Positions 20,297 to 29,678 of a stretch of DNA of 43,298 bases are shown one piece after another. Under the pieces are notes generated by a model. That model was not told the origin of the DNA, did not search any database, and saw only the letters and a list, made by a program, of their open reading frames with translations. Within the stretch, counting starts at the first letter, position 1, and every line of letters starts with the position of its first letter. The translations under genes and the position numbers were made by a program. Source of the stretch: Aurantimonas marianensis (GTDB taxonomy: Bacteria > Pseudomonadota > Alphaproteobacteria > Rhizobiales > Rhizobiaceae); the NCBI RefSeq assembly GCF_024195285.1, contig NZ_JALHBS010000109.1, positions 1-43,298 on the forward strand, in the 5' to 3' direction.

Positions 20297-21292
20297 CTAC
20301 TTCAAAAAGCCGGAGAAGATCGAGCCGCCGGAGGACGCGCCGATCCGGTTGCCCTCGCGGTCGTATCCCTCGCGGCGATGCTGTTCGGCGGCATAGGCCT
20401 CGGCCGAGATCGGCTGGCCCGTACGATAGCTGAAATTGGCGGTTTCCGCGAACTCGCTCGGCGCCATCGACGCTGCGATCGTCTGCTCCTTGACCTCGTC
20501 GGCCGTCACTTTGGCCGCCACTTCCGGCGCCAGGTCGAAGTCCGGACAGGCGCCGGTGGGGGAGAGCCCCGCGACCGTGTCAGCGCTTTGGTCGAAGACG
20601 TAACGTCGATCGCAGACGCCGACATTCGGCTGGCGCCGGGTGATCTCGAAATGATCGGAACCCTTCTTCAGCATCTTCCAGAACTCGTAATGTTCGGAAT
20701 TGCGATGCCGCGCCATGTTCTTCGGCGTCATCCGGAACGGGTAGGCCTGGATCTGGAAGGCGCGCTGTCCTCCTTCGAAGGAATGCCGGGCGAGCGCGAA
20801 AATCTCGGTGATCTGATCGTTGTCCATGGCGTAGCAGCCGGACGAATTGCAGGAGCCGTGGATCATCAGGAATGTGCCCGTGCGCCCGTTCGCCCGGTCA
20901 TAGGCATTGGGAAAGCCCATATTCACCGCCAGATGGAACTTCGAGTTCGGGTTCAGTTGCGCCGGCGTCACCGTGTAGAAGCCTTCCGGTGCCTGCCGGT
21001 CGCCTTCCTGCTTCTTCGGACCGAGCTTCCCGGACCAGGCGCAGATCTCATAGGTCTTCAGCAGCGCGTAGGTGCCGTCGGTCTTCTGTTTCCAGACCTC
21101 GAGATCGGATTCCTCCTTGAACAGCCGGACCAGGATAGGCGAATTAACGCCCATGCCATTGGCCTTGATCGCCTTGACGAGCGCGGCCGGCAACGGCGCG
21201 TTGGCCGGCAGAAGATCGCTGTATTTACAAGCGGAAAGCGTGAAGAGCCCCAGCGCGAGCGCGGCGGCCGTCACGAGACGGCGGACGAACAT
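20297..21292 (-). CDS. YafK-type L,D-transpeptidase lipoprotein
   Basis: A 331-residue predicted lipoprotein that probably modifies peptidoglycan cross-links or detaches bound lipoproteins. The signal peptide ends in lipobox LSAC (Cys22), and the YkuD catalytic motif is MIHGSCNSSGCYAM with the nucleophile in SGC. AGSGKLG-like segments (WSGKLGPKKQEGDRQAPEG) and NPNSKFHLAVNMGFPN match the YafK/DpaA subgroup. I chose ATG 21292 because GGGGAATGAGGGG directly precedes it; an ATG at 21307 is also in frame. The 66 bases after secA separate the two convergent genes; a 4-base GGCC stem there is too weak to call a terminator. Confidence 0.9.
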   Translation of the reverse strand: MFVRRLVTAAALALGLFTLSACKYSDLLPANAPLPAALVKAIKANGMGVNSPILVRLFKEESDLEVWKQKTDGTYALLKTYEICAWSGKLGPKKQEGDRQAPEGFYTVTPAQLNPNSKFHLAVNMGFPNAYDRANGRTGTFLMIHGSCNSSGCYAMDNDQITEIFALARHSFEGGQRAFQIQAYPFRMTPKNMARHRNSEHYEFWKMLKKGSDHFEITRRQPNVGVCDRRYVFDQSADTVAGLSPTGACPDFDLAPEVAAKVTADEVKEQTIAASMAPSEFAETANFSYRTGQPISAEAYAAEQHRREGYDREGNRIGASSGGSIFSGFLK

Positions 21293-21584
21293 CCCCTCAT
21301 TCCCCATCGCATACGAGGATCACCGACGATCCTCGTCCCCATTCGGATCGCGGCCATCAAGGTGCCGCGCTATCCCTCAGTCCTTCACGATGGCGGCCCT
21401 GGCCAAGCCGGCCACGCCCATCGCGCACTTGATCCATTGTACCGCGCTCAGGGTAAAAAATCCCTAAACCGCGCGAGTTGATAGGCAGATCAACACCCGC
21501 TGTCCTAGGCGACGACCATGGCGGCAGTTTGGCAAATGCCGAAACGGAAGGATACCGGCGATCGCGGCGAAACCGCAACAGGCC

Positions 21585-22538
21585 TCAAAGATTCCGTCCG
21601 ATCGCCAGGAACTTCTCCCGGCGCTGGCGCCGCAGCGCCTCGCCATCGAGGCTGGCAAGCTCCGCAAAGGCGCCCCGCACCTCATCCGCCGCCTTGTCGA
21701 TCCCTTCCGCCGGCGAGCGATGAATGCCCCCGACGGGTTCCTCGACGATGGCGTCGATGACGCCGAAGCCCTTCAGGTCCTGCGCGGTGATCTTCATCGC
21801 CTGGGCGACGTCGCGCGCCCGCGTCGCGTCGCGCCAGAGGATCGAAGCGCCGGCCTCGGGCGAAATGACGGAGTAGATCGCGTGCTCAAGCATCAGCACG
21901 CGATTGGCCGTGGCGATGGCGATGGCGCCGCCCGATCCGCCCTCGCCGATCACCAGCGAGACCATCGGGACCTTGAGGTTGAGGCAGGCCTCCGTCGACC
22001 GCGCGATGGCCTCGGCCTGGCCGCGCTCTTCCGCGCCGATACCGGGATAGGCGCCCGCCGTATCGACGAGGGTGAGCACGGGAATCCCAAAACGCTCGGC
22101 GAGTTCCATGACGCGGACGGCCTTGCGGTACCCCTCGGGCCGGGCCATGCCAAAATTGTGCTTGAGACGGCTTTGCGTGTCCGAGCCCTTTTCCTGGCCG
22201 ACGACCGCGATCGGCTGACCGTCGAGCCGGCCGAACCCGCTGATGATCGCGTAGTCCTCGGCGTAGAACCGGTCGCCGGCCAGCGGCACGAAATCGGTGA
22301 CCAGCCGTTTGATGTAATCCAGGCAATGCGGCCGGTCGGGATGCCGGGCCACCTGCGTCTTCTGCCAGGGCGTCAGCTTGCGGTAGAGGTCGGCCAAGGC
22401 ATCGCGCGAGCGCTTTTCGAGCCGCTGGATCTCGTCGGTAACGTCGACGGCGTCCTCGCCCCCCTCGATCTTCTTCAACTCGATGATCTGGCCTTCCAGA
22501 TCCGCGACCGGTTTTTCGAAATCCAGATAATTGTGCAT
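21585..22538 (-). CDS. accA: Acetyl-CoA carboxylase carboxyltransferase subunit alpha
   Basis: Alpha subunit of the carboxyltransferase that makes malonyl-CoA for fatty acid synthesis. The 317-residue protein starts MHNYLDFEKPVADLEGQIIE and has the conserved helical N-terminus, HPDRPHCLDYI, FGMARPEGYRKAVRVMELA, DTAGAYPGIGAEERGQAEAI and VIGEGGSGGAIAIATAN, which form the biotin and acyl-CoA site with AccD. It is full length. It is followed after 292 bases by the transpeptidase gene and preceded by xerD on the same strand. Confidence 0.96.
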   Translation of the reverse strand: MHNYLDFEKPVADLEGQIIELKKIEGGEDAVDVTDEIQRLEKRSRDALADLYRKLTPWQKTQVARHPDRPHCLDYIKRLVTDFVPLAGDRFYAEDYAIISGFGRLDGQPIAVVGQEKGSDTQSRLKHNFGMARPEGYRKAVRVMELAERFGIPVLTLVDTAGAYPGIGAEERGQAEAIARSTEACLNLKVPMVSLVIGEGGSGGAIAIATANRVLMLEHAIYSVISPEAGASILWRDATRARDVAQAMKITAQDLKGFGVIDAIVEEPVGGIHRSPAEGIDKAADEVRGAFAELASLDGEALRRQRREKFLAIGRNL

Positions 22539-22718
22539 CGGTTACGCGGCGTCGGCCGTCCTTTGGATTTGGCGACCGGCAGGGCGGCCGGCGGGCCGCG
22601 AGGCAAGATCGACGGCGGCCGGACCGGCCACCCTCCGACGCCATCGGCTGAAGGTCTTCATGCGCGGCGGAAACTGGCTACACGCCGCCGCCTTGTCAAG
22701 GAACCCCGTATGGCGGCC

Positions 22719-23702
22719 TCAATCGCCGCTCAGCGCCGACAGCGGATGATGATCGGTCACGAGACGGATCAGGCGTTCTTCCAGGACATGGGTGTAGATC
22801 TGCGTCGTCGAAATATCGGCGTGACCGAGAAGTTCCTGTACCGCCCTCAGATCGGCGCCGTTCTGCAGGAGATGGCTGGCGAAGGCGTGCCGCAGGACGT
22901 GCGGCGACATCCGCCCGGCGGGAATGCCGGCCCGCACGGCAAGCGCTTTGAGGTCGCGCGCGAAAGCTTGCCGGGTCAAATGTCCGCTTTCCGAAAGCGC
23001 CGGGAAGAGCCATTGTCCGTCGTCGGCGACGCCGGCCGCCCGCATCGCCTCGGCAAATCGCGCCAAGGCTTCCCGCGCCGCCTCGCCGATCGGTACCATC
23101 CGCTCCTTGTCGCCCTTGCCACGCACGACGATCATCCGGTTTTTCGCGCGCAACACCGCCCGCGGCAGGCTGACGAGTTCGGAAACCCGCAGTCCGGTCG
23201 CGTAAAGCAGCTCGACCAGCGCGTACATCCGCGCCGCCCGCGCGATTCGGCGCGGCGAAGCATCCGGGTCTCGCGCCTCCTCGTCGGCCCGGCCGAGCAG
23301 CCGGTCGACTTCGTCCTCGCTCATGATTTTCGGCAGCGGCCGCTTTTTTCGCGCGCCCTCGATCGGCCCGGTGGGGTCGTCGCCACGGCGGCCTTCGGCA
23401 TAGAGAAAACGGTAGAACTGGCGCAGCGCCGACAGCCGCCGCGAGCGGCTGCTCTCGGCAAAGCCGCGGGCACCGAGCCCCGCGACATAGGCGCGGATAG
23501 CATCCGTCTGCGCCGCTGTCAGCGAACCGCCCTGCCCGGCGATGAAGCTGGCCGCGTCCGCGAGATCGCGCCGGTAGGCGATGATGGTGTTGTCGGAAGC
23601 GCCCCGCTCCACCGCCATCATTTCGAGAAAGCTCTCGATGTCGGCCTCGTCGCGCCGCCCGGCCGAGCCGGCGGCGACGGGCGGGGCGAACGCCGCGCTC
23701 AT
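22719..23702 (-). CDS. xerD: Tyrosine recombinase XerD
   Basis: The 327-residue recombinase that, with XerC, resolves chromosome dimers at dif. It has the N-terminal SAM-like DNA-binding domain ([19 protein letters not shown]) and a catalytic domain with all conserved residues: Arg in [13 protein letters not shown], His-x-x-Arg in [20 protein letters not shown], and the His and Tyr nucleophile in [18 protein letters not shown] 23702 overlaps the stop of the small membrane gene (ATGA). Position beside aroK suggests the housekeeping recombinase rather than a mobile-element integrase. Confidence 0.94.
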   Translation of the reverse strand: MSAAFAPPVAAGSAGRRDEADIESFLEMMAVERGASDNTIIAYRRDLADAASFIAGQGGSLTAAQTDAIRAYVAGLGARGFAESSRSRRLSALRQFYRFLYAEGRRGDDPTGPIEGARKKRPLPKIMSEDEVDRLLGRADEEARDPDASPRRIARAARMYALVELLYATGLRVSELVSLPRAVLRAKNRMIVVRGKGDKERMVPIGEAAREALARFAEAMRAAGVADDGQWLFPALSESGHLTRQAFARDLKALAVRAGIPAGRMSPHVLRHAFASHLLQNGADLRAVQELLGHADISTTQIYTHVLEERLIRLVTDHHPLSALSGD

Positions 23703-23869
23703 CGGCGAAGGCTCTGCGTCGGCGCCCCCGGATCGAGCTGGGGCAACGGCACCTCCACCGTCATCTCGCGGCGGGTCGGTTCGACGAAGTAGACGAGCGC
23801 CGCCATGATGCCGTAGATGATGCCGGCGAGGATGAGAAGCGTCGTCAGGAGGCGAACGAGGGTCGGCAT
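23699..23869 (-). CDS. Small membrane protein upstream of xerD
   Basis: A 56-residue protein with a single membrane span ([20 protein letters not shown]) followed by [19 protein letters not shown] recall near-identical layouts (MPTL start, FVEP-REM motif) between aroK and xerD in other Hyphomicrobiales, where database names vary and no function is known. ATG 23869 fits that N-terminus; a GTG at 23884 is an alternative. It overlaps xerD by 4 bases and is divergent from aroK across 173 bases. Confidence 0.8.
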   Translation of the reverse strand: MPTLVRLLTTLLILAGIIYGIMAALVYFVEPTRREMTVEVPLPQLDPGAPTQSLRR

Positions 23870-24042
23870 CGTGGTCTGGCGCACTCACTGCTGGGTCGGA
23901 TCCCGTTGCGGCCATTCGCTTCTAGTGAGAATGGCGCGGGACGCAAGCGACGCGCCCGGTTCTGTTCCGGCATAACCGACGGTTTTTAAGATTTCCTGTC
24001 CTACGGCACGCGCCGGGGTACGGCACGGTAGCGAAAGGCGTC

Positions 24043-24624
24043 ATGAGAAGCGAATTGTCCCCGGATGGAGCAGCGGCGATCCAGGACCGACTTGGCCATC
24101 GTTCGATCGCGCTCATCGGCCTGATGGGCGCTGGCAAGACGACGGTCGGCCGTCGGCTTGCCGCGTTGCTCGCGCTGCCCTTTCGCGATACCGACGTCGA
24201 GATCGAAGCGGCGTCGCGCATGACCATCCCCGAACTGTTCGAGGCCTATGGCGAGCCCGAGTTTCGTGCCCTGGAGGCGCGCGTCGTCGCTCGACTCGCC
24301 GCGGAGGGGCCGCAGGTGATCGCGACCGGCGGCGGCGCCTATCTGCATGCCGAGACGCGCGCCATGCTGAAGGACACGGCGATCACGGTCTGGCTCAAGG
24401 CCGATCTGGAAACGCTGATGGAGCGGGTGTCGCGCCGCTCCAACCGGCCGTTGCTGAAGACCGACGACCCGCGCGAGGTCATGCGCCGCCTCATGGACAT
24501 TCGTTATCCGGTCTACGCCGAGGCCGACATCACCATTGGCACGCGCGACGTGAAGCGCGACATCATCGCGGCCGAGATTCTCGAAGCCTTGGACCGACAT
24601 CTGGAGACGGAGAGTATTCGATGA
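24043..24624 (+). CDS. aroK: Shikimate kinase
   Basis: Phosphorylates shikimate at the 3-hydroxyl in aromatic amino acid synthesis. The 193-residue protein has the P-loop GLMGAGKTT (residues 26-34), the shikimate-binding [12 protein letters not shown] and RALEARV segments, and [13 protein letters not shown]. The mobile lid lies around RRSNRPLLK. Its last bases overlap the aroB ATG (ATGA), a fixed pair in many proteobacteria. Confidence 0.95.
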   Translation: MRSELSPDGAAAIQDRLGHRSIALIGLMGAGKTTVGRRLAALLALPFRDTDVEIEAASRMTIPELFEAYGEPEFRALEARVVARLAAEGPQVIATGGGAYLHAETRAMLKDTAITVWLKADLETLMERVSRRSNRPLLKTDDPREVMRRLMDIRYPVYAEADITIGTRDVKRDIIAAEILEALDRHLETESIR

Positions 24625-25772
24625 AACCTGAAGCGGCCCATCAGGCGGATGACGACGCCGCGGCGCGCCGGCGCGTGGTGGTCGATCTGGGAATGCGCTC
24701 CTACGACATTTTGATCGGCCCCGGCCTGGTCGATGCGGCCGGCGAGGAGATTGCGCGCCGGCTGCCGGGCGTTCGTGCCGCGGTGGTCACCGACGAAACC
24801 GTCGCCGGCCTGCACCTCGATCGCCTGTCGATCGCATTGCGCGCCGCCGGCATCGACCATTCGACGGTCGTCCTGCCGGCTGGCGAGCCGACGAAATCCT
24901 TCGAGCATCTGACCCGGGTCGTCGACGCGGTGCTGGCGCAACGCCTGGAGCGCGACGACGCGGTCATCGCTCTCGGTGGCGGCGTGGTCGGCGATCTCGC
25001 GGGCTTTGCCAGCGCGATCGCGCGGCGCGGCATGCGCTTCGTTCAGATGCCGACGACCCTTCTCGCCCAGGTCGATTCGTCGGTCGGCGGCAAGACCGGC
25101 ATCAACTCGCCGCGCGGCAAGAATCTGATCGGTGCGTTTCATCAGCCCGCCCTCGTCCTTGCCGACACCGCGCTGCTCGATACGTTGTCGCCGCGCGAAT
25201 TCGCGGCCGGCTACGCCGAGATCGTCAAATACGGGCTGATCGATCGGCCGGAGTTCTTCGACTGGCTCGAGCGAAGTCGCGAGGCGATTTTCGCCGGCGG
25301 CCCCGAGCGGGCCGAGGCGATACGGCAAAGCTGCGAGGCCAAGGCCGCCGTGGTGGCGGTGGACGAACGCGAGCACGCCGGCCGCGCCCTGCTCAATCTC
25401 GGCCACACTTTCGGGCATGCGCTGGAAGCGGCTGTCGGCTATGATTCGCGCCGGCTCGTGCATGGCGAGGGGGTCGCGATCGGCATGACGCTCGCCTACC
25501 GGTTCTCGACCGAACTCGGTCTCTGCCCGGCCGCGGATGCCGGCCGTGGCGAAGCCCATCTTCGGGCCGCCGGCCTGCCGACCCGCATCGCGGAAATACC
25601 AGGCGGACCGCTGAGCACCGCGCAACTGATGACCGGCATCGCGCAGGACAAGAAGGTGAAGCGCGGCCACCTGACCTTCATCCTGACGCGAGGCATCGGC
25701 CAGGCCTTCGTCGAGTCCGATGTCGCGCCGGCCGCCGTCGAAGCCTTCCTCGACAGGGAGCTTGCCCGATGA
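24621..25772 (+). CDS. aroB: 3-dehydroquinate synthase
   Basis: Converts DAHP to 3-dehydroquinate with NAD and a divalent metal. The 383-residue protein has the NAD-binding [41 protein letters not shown], metal ligands in [13 protein letters not shown] and HGEGVAIGM, and [11 protein letters not shown] near the end. ATG 24621 overlaps aroK; the stop overlaps the start of the CNNM gene, so three genes form one coupled unit. The N-terminal about 15 residues are variable. Confidence 0.96.
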   Translation: MKPEAAHQADDDAAARRRVVVDLGMRSYDILIGPGLVDAAGEEIARRLPGVRAAVVTDETVAGLHLDRLSIALRAAGIDHSTVVLPAGEPTKSFEHLTRVVDAVLAQRLERDDAVIALGGGVVGDLAGFASAIARRGMRFVQMPTTLLAQVDSSVGGKTGINSPRGKNLIGAFHQPALVLADTALLDTLSPREFAAGYAEIVKYGLIDRPEFFDWLERSREAIFAGGPERAEAIRQSCEAKAAVVAVDEREHAGRALLNLGHTFGHALEAAVGYDSRRLVHGEGVAIGMTLAYRFSTELGLCPAADAGRGEAHLRAAGLPTRIAEIPGGPLSTAQLMTGIAQDKKVKRGHLTFILTRGIGQAFVESDVAPAAVEAFLDRELAR

Positions 25773-27307
25773 CCACCACCTTGTGGATCATGCTCGCCAT
25801 CGTTCTGTTCCTGGTTTCGATCTCGGCGTTTTTTTCCGGCTCGGAAACCGCGCTGACCGCCGTGTCGCGGGCGCGGCTGATGAGCTTCGAGAAGAACGGC
25901 GACCAGCGCGCCGGGATCGTGCAGCGGCTGATCGAACAGAAGGACCGGTTGATCGGCGCCCTTTTGATCGGCAACAACCTCGTCAACATCCTCGCCTCGT
26001 CGCTGGCCACGACCGCCTTTCTCCAGCTCTTCGGTGAGGCCGGCGTCGTCTATGCGACCATCGCCATGACCATCATCGTCGTCATTTTCGGCGAGGTGCT
26101 GCCGAAATCGGCCGCGATTGCCCGGCCCGACGGGTTTTCGCTCGCCGTCGCCCGGCCGGTGTCGATGGTGGTCGCGCTGTTCGGGCCCTTGACCCGGATC
26201 GTCAACTGGATCGTCAGGCGCGTTCTGGCCATGTTCGGCGTCAGCCTGGAATCCGACGCCTCTCTGCTCACCGCGCATGAGGAGCTGCGCGGCGCCGTCG
26301 AAGTGCTCCACCGCGAGGGCTCACTCGTCAACGCCGACCGCAACCGGCTGGGCGGGCTCCTCGACCTGCACGAGCTCGAAGTCTCCGACGTGATGATCCA
26401 TCGTACCGGAATGCGGCAGGTCAACGCCGACGACGGACCAGCCGAAATCGTCCGCCAGATCCTCGAAAGCCCTTACACCCGCTTGCCGGTCTGGCGTGGC
26501 CACTACGACAACATCGTCGGGGTCGTCCACGCCAAGGATCTGCTGCGCGCCCTGCATGAGGTCGACAACGATCCCGCCAGGGTGGATATCCTGAAGATCT
26601 GCGCCAAGCCGTGGTTCGTCCCCGAAACCACGACGCTGCAGGACCAGCTCAACGCATTCTTGCGCCGCAAGTCGCATTTCGCCATCGTCGTCGACGAGTA
26701 TGGCGAGGTTGAAGGGCTGATCACCCTCGAAGACATTCTGGAAGAGATCGTCGGCAATATCGCCGACGAGCACGACATCGACATGCAAGGCGTGAAGATC
26801 GAGGCCGACGGCTCGGTCATCGTCGACGGGCAGGTGCCGATCCGCGACCTCAACCGGGCGCTGGACTGGAATCTTCCGGACGAGGAGGCGGTGACGATCG
26901 CCGGGCTGGTCATCCATGAGACCCAGACGATCCCGGAAGAGCGGCAGGCCTTCACCTTCTTCCACAAGCGCTTCACCGTTCTCAAGCGCGAGAAGAACCG
27001 GATCGCCAAGTTGCGCATCCGACCGGCGAACGTCCTGGTGCCGCCGAAAAAGCTGGGCGGTCACGCCTCCCCCGCCGGTGCCTCGGCGCCGCTGCCGGAG
27101 ACCGATGGCGATTTCGACGACTATGAGGAGATGTTCGAGAGCGAACCCGGTGCCTCGTTGCACCAAGCCGATCGCCGCCCGCACCCGGAGGGGCCGGAAG
27201 ACAGCGCCGGCCTACCGGCGTCGGACAGCGAGGAACCGAGCGAGCGAGCGAGCGACGCCCGAGGATCGCCATCTGCCGCCGGCGGCGACGAGAATCGACG
27301 TGATTGA
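25769..27307 (+). CDS. CNNM/CorC-HlyC family transporter-like membrane protein
   Basis: A 512-residue protein of the CNNM (DUF21) group, implicated in magnesium and cobalt homeostasis and often called a hemolysin. The membrane domain (about residues 1-180) contains SAFFSGSETALTAVSRARLM and LLIGNNLVNILASSLATTAF. It is followed by two CBS domains (YTRLPVWRGHYDNIVGVVHA and FAIVVDEYGEVEGLITLEDI) and the CorC/HlyC C-terminal domain (DGSVIVDGQVPIRDLNRALD). The last roughly 80 residues are a low-complexity acidic and Ser-rich tail that includes a (GAGC)4 tract. Coupled to aroB by a 4-base overlap, which I recall from other members of the order. Confidence 0.92.
   Translation: MTTTLWIMLAIVLFLVSISAFFSGSETALTAVSRARLMSFEKNGDQRAGIVQRLIEQKDRLIGALLIGNNLVNILASSLATTAFLQLFGEAGVVYATIAMTIIVVIFGEVLPKSAAIARPDGFSLAVARPVSMVVALFGPLTRIVNWIVRRVLAMFGVSLESDASLLTAHEELRGAVEVLHREGSLVNADRNRLGGLLDLHELEVSDVMIHRTGMRQVNADDGPAEIVRQILESPYTRLPVWRGHYDNIVGVVHAKDLLRALHEVDNDPARVDILKICAKPWFVPETTTLQDQLNAFLRRKSHFAIVVDEYGEVEGLITLEDILEEIVGNIADEHDIDMQGVKIEADGSVIVDGQVPIRDLNRALDWNLPDEEAVTIAGLVIHETQTIPEERQAFTFFHKRFTVLKREKNRIAKLRIRPANVLVPPKKLGGHASPAGASAPLPETDGDFDDYEEMFESEPGASLHQADRRPHPEGPEDSAGLPASDSEEPSERASDARGSPSAAGGDENRRD
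27238..27253. repeat. (GAGC)4 tetranucleotide tract inside the CNNM gene
   Basis: Four exact copies of GAGC in the coding sequence of the C-terminal tail, reading as Glu-Arg-Ala-Ser. A change in copy number would shift the frame of the last ~20 residues. Confidence 0.85.
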
Positions 27308-27342
27308 TCTTCCGCGCCGCAATCCACGTCATCGCGACCGAA

Positions 27343-27645
27343 TCAGCGCCGCGTCGTCTCGCCGGGCGCCGAGGCCTCGATCGCCAGCGCATGCACGCCG
27401 GAGGCCAGTTGGTCCTTCAAAATCGCGTTGACCGCCCGGTGGCGTTCGACACGGCTCTGGCCGACGAAGGCCTCGCTCACCAGCCGGACGCGAAAATGCG
27501 TGCCCCCGGCGCCGTCGAAGGTCGCGTCAGCTCCATTTTCCGCGTGATGGTGGCCGGCGTGGAGATGGCTTTCGTCGATGACCGCCAGCGTCTCCGGCGC
27601 GAATGCCTCGGCCAGCTTCGTCTCGATCGTGGTCTTGATGTTCAT
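27343..27645 (-). CDS. bolA: BolA family protein
   Basis: A 100-residue BolA protein, a partner of monothiol glutaredoxins in iron-sulfur cluster handling. It begins MNIKTTIETKLAEAFAPETL, carries DESHLHAGHHHAENGADATF with the histidines that can bind a cluster, and has the helical FRVRLVSEAFVGQSRVERHR motif. It is convergent with the CNNM gene (35-base gap) and divergent from the J-domain gene, an arrangement I recall in related genomes. Confidence 0.93.
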   Translation of the reverse strand: MNIKTTIETKLAEAFAPETLAVIDESHLHAGHHHAENGADATFDGAGGTHFRVRLVSEAFVGQSRVERHRAVNAILKDQLASGVHALAIEASAPGETTRR

Positions 27646-27720
27646 GGACGTCTTCGTCTCCTGTGGGCGTTTTTGTCGCCGATCGGCCGCGCGAAGCTTG
27701 CGCGAAGCAGCCGGACCCCT

Positions 27721-27749
27721 TGAGTTTCCGGCTTTTTCCGTTCTGTCAA
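27721..27749 (-). promoter_or_regulatory. Possible bolA promoter
   Basis: On the minus strand TTGACA (27749-27744) is a perfect -35; the hexamer 17 bases downstream is AACTCA, a weak -10. The leader to bolA would be about 70 bases. Confidence 0.3.
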
Positions 27750-27789
27750 TTCTTGTTCCTTCGGGTGTAGGGCACCATACTCCACGGCA

Positions 27790-28410
27790 ATGAAGCTGGA
27801 TTCGAAATATTTCGACGCGATCCGCGTCAAAGGCAAACGTGCCGCCGAGAAGCCGCGCGCGCCCGTATGCGCGTGGGAAGGGTGCGATGAGGCCGGCATC
27901 TACAAGGCGCCGATGGGTCGCGACCACGAGGGCCAGTACCTGCATTTCTGCGTCGACCACGTTCGGCAATACAACAAGTCCTACAACTATTTTTCCGGTC
28001 TCGACGACAAGGACATTCAGCGCCACCTGAAGGATTCGCTGACCGGCGGCCGTCCGACCTGGAAAATGGGCCACAACGGCGCGGCGCCCGGCGACGCCGC
28101 CAAGGCCGCGACCGCGACCCGCGCCCGGCGCTGGAACGGGCGAACGCGCGACCCCTTCAATATCTTCAACGGCGAAGACGCTCCGCCCCGGCCCGAAGCC
28201 CGCCGGCCGAAGGTGCGTTCCCTCGAGGCCAAGGCGCTCAAGACGCTGGATCTGAGCCAGCAGGCATCGGGCGAGGCCATTCGCGCGCGCTACAAGAACC
28301 TGGTCAAGCAACTGCATCCCGATGCCAATGGCGGCGATCGCGGCACCGAAGACCGGTTGCGTGAGGTGATTCAGGCCTACAAGCTTTTGAAACAATCCGG
28401 TTTTTGCTAG
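27790..28410 (+). CDS. J-domain (DnaJ-like) protein
   Basis: A 206-residue protein whose C-terminal 60 residues form a J domain with the HPD motif that activates DnaK (YKNLVKQLHPDANGGDRG). The J domain is at the C-terminus and there is no Gly/Phe or zinc-finger region, so this is a type III co-chaperone, not DnaJ. The N-terminal part has CAWEGCDEAG and HFCVDHVRQYNKSYNYF, whose cysteines and histidines could bind a metal. Both segments are typical of a Hyphomicrobiales family facing bolA. Client unknown. The stop is followed by a strong hairpin. Confidence 0.9.
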   Translation: MKLDSKYFDAIRVKGKRAAEKPRAPVCAWEGCDEAGIYKAPMGRDHEGQYLHFCVDHVRQYNKSYNYFSGLDDKDIQRHLKDSLTGGRPTWKMGHNGAAPGDAAKAATATRARRWNGRTRDPFNIFNGEDAPPRPEARRPKVRSLEAKALKTLDLSQQASGEAIRARYKNLVKQLHPDANGGDRGTEDRLREVIQAYKLLKQSGFC

Positions 28411-28415
28411 GCCAT

Positions 28416-28445
28416 TCACGGCGAAGCCAACAGCTTCAGCCGTGA
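28416..28445 (+). terminator. Hairpin after the J-domain gene
   Basis: TCACGGCGAAGC pairs with GCTTC-A-GCCGTGA around a CAACA loop: 12 base pairs with one bulged A, starting 6 bases after the stop codon. There is no U tract, so it is either a weak intrinsic terminator or an mRNA 3'-end stabiliser ahead of cobS. Confidence 0.5.
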
Positions 28446-28577
28446 CGCCGGTCGACAAGTCCGGCGGCGCAATCAAATTGTCCCTGGGAAGACCGTTCGG
28501 CGCCCGTGGCAGGGTATGGCAGATTTGACAGGGTCCGCGGCGAATCGCCGAACGCATGCCGGACCGTTGGAGGTATG

Positions 28578-29564
28578 ATGAGTGCAGCGGAACAGGAAGT
28601 GGCCGGCTTGCCGGACACCACGATCTCCGTCCGCGAAACCTTCGGTTTCGACAGCGACCTGACCGTCCCGGCCTATTCGACGAGCGACCTCCACGTCCCC
28701 GAGTTGGATCCCGACTACATCTTCGACAAGCCGACGACGCTGGCGATCCTGGCGGGTTTCGCCAAGAACCGCCGCGTGATGGTGTCGGGCTATCACGGCA
28801 CCGGCAAATCGACGCATATCGAACAGGTGGCCGCGCGGCTTAACTGGCCCTGCGTGCGCGTCAATCTCGACAGTCATGTCAGCCGCATCGACCTGGTCGG
28901 CAAGGACGCGATCGTCGTGCGCGACGGCATGCAGGTCACCGAATTTCGCGACGGCATCCTGCCTTGGGCCTATCAGCACAATGTCGCGCTGGTCTTCGAC
29001 GAATACGACGCCGGCCGCCCGGACGTGATGTTCGTCATCCAGCGCGTGCTGGAATCCTCCGGCCGCCTGACGCTGCTCGATCAAAGCCGCGTGGTGCGCC
29101 CGCACCCCGCCTTCCGGCTGTTCGCGACCGCCAACACGGTCGGCCTCGGCGATACGACCGGACTCTATCACGGCACCCAGCAGATCAACCAGGCGCAGAT
29201 GGACCGCTGGTCGATCGTCACGACGCTGAACTACCTGCCGCACGACAACGAGGTCGGCATCGTCGTCTCCAAGGCGAAAAGTTACGATACCAAGGAGGGC
29301 CGTGAGACGGTCTCCAAGATGGTGCGCGTCGCCGACCTCACCCGCTCGGCCTTTGTCAATGGCGATCTGTCGACGGTGATGAGCCCGCGCACGGTGATCA
29401 CCTGGGCCGAGAACGCCGAGATCTTCGGCGACCTCGGCTTCGCCGTCCGGCTGACCTTCCTCAACAAATGCGACGATCTGGAACGCGCGCTCGTCGCCGA
29501 ATTCTACCAGCGCGCCTTCGGCGAGGAACTGCCCGAAAGCGCGGCGAATATCGTGTTGGACTGA
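28578..29564 (+). CDS. cobS: Aerobic cobaltochelatase subunit CobS
   Basis: The AAA+ subunit of the CobN-CobS-CobT chelatase, which inserts cobalt into hydrogenobyrinic acid diamide in aerobic B12 synthesis. The 328-residue protein has Walker [10 protein letters not shown] (71-79), Walker [21 protein letters not shown], and an arginine-finger region around [13 protein letters not shown]-like [16 protein letters not shown]. Two ATGs lie together at 28575 and 28578; GGAGG ends at 28573, so the second is preferred for spacing. Normally cobT follows directly, but hicAB intervenes here. Confidence 0.94.
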   Translation: MSAAEQEVAGLPDTTISVRETFGFDSDLTVPAYSTSDLHVPELDPDYIFDKPTTLAILAGFAKNRRVMVSGYHGTGKSTHIEQVAARLNWPCVRVNLDSHVSRIDLVGKDAIVVRDGMQVTEFRDGILPWAYQHNVALVFDEYDAGRPDVMFVIQRVLESSGRLTLLDQSRVVRPHPAFRLFATANTVGLGDTTGLYHGTQQINQAQMDRWSIVTTLNYLPHDNEVGIVVSKAKSYDTKEGRETVSKMVRVADLTRSAFVNGDLSTVMSPRTVITWAENAEIFGDLGFAVRLTFLNKCDDLERALVAEFYQRAFGEELPESAANIVLD

Positions 29565-29566
29565 GT

Positions 29567-29582
29567 GACGGACGGACGGACG
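29567..29582. repeat. (GACG)4 tract after cobS
   Basis: Four exact GACG copies begin 2 bases after the cobS stop and end 3 bases before the duplicated cobT fragment, marking one edge of the rearranged region. Confidence 0.85.
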
Positions 29583-29585
29583 GCC

Positions 29586-29655
29586 ATGGCCCGCATCCCA
29601 TAAGCCCGTCGACCGGGAGCCGGTCCGGCTCGCCGTCTGGGGACGCTTGCGCGCC
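29586..29655 (+). pseudogene. Decayed duplicate of the cobT 5' end
   Basis: These 70 bases align with the first 93 bases of intact cobT (30185-30277). Both begin ATGGCCCGCATC and share CCATAAGCCCGTCGACCGGG. The copy lacks 23 bases that lie between two CCCGCATC repeats in cobT, as expected from slippage or recombination between those repeats, and this frameshift puts a TAA at codon 6. In the last 33 bases 8 differ. After about 29655 similarity stops. It is a non-functional fragment between cobS and hicA. Confidence 0.85.
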
Positions 29656-29678
29656 GGAACGCCGAATAGTTTGGGCTG

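Noticed and set aside
21308-21584. Short minus-strand frame (about 70 codons) between the transpeptidase gene and accA
   Set aside because: No ribosome binding site, Arg/Pro-rich composition, no conserved motif. The region shows an AGGG-A-T6-A-CCCT inverted repeat and a TACAAT that may be promoter elements, but I could not assign them.
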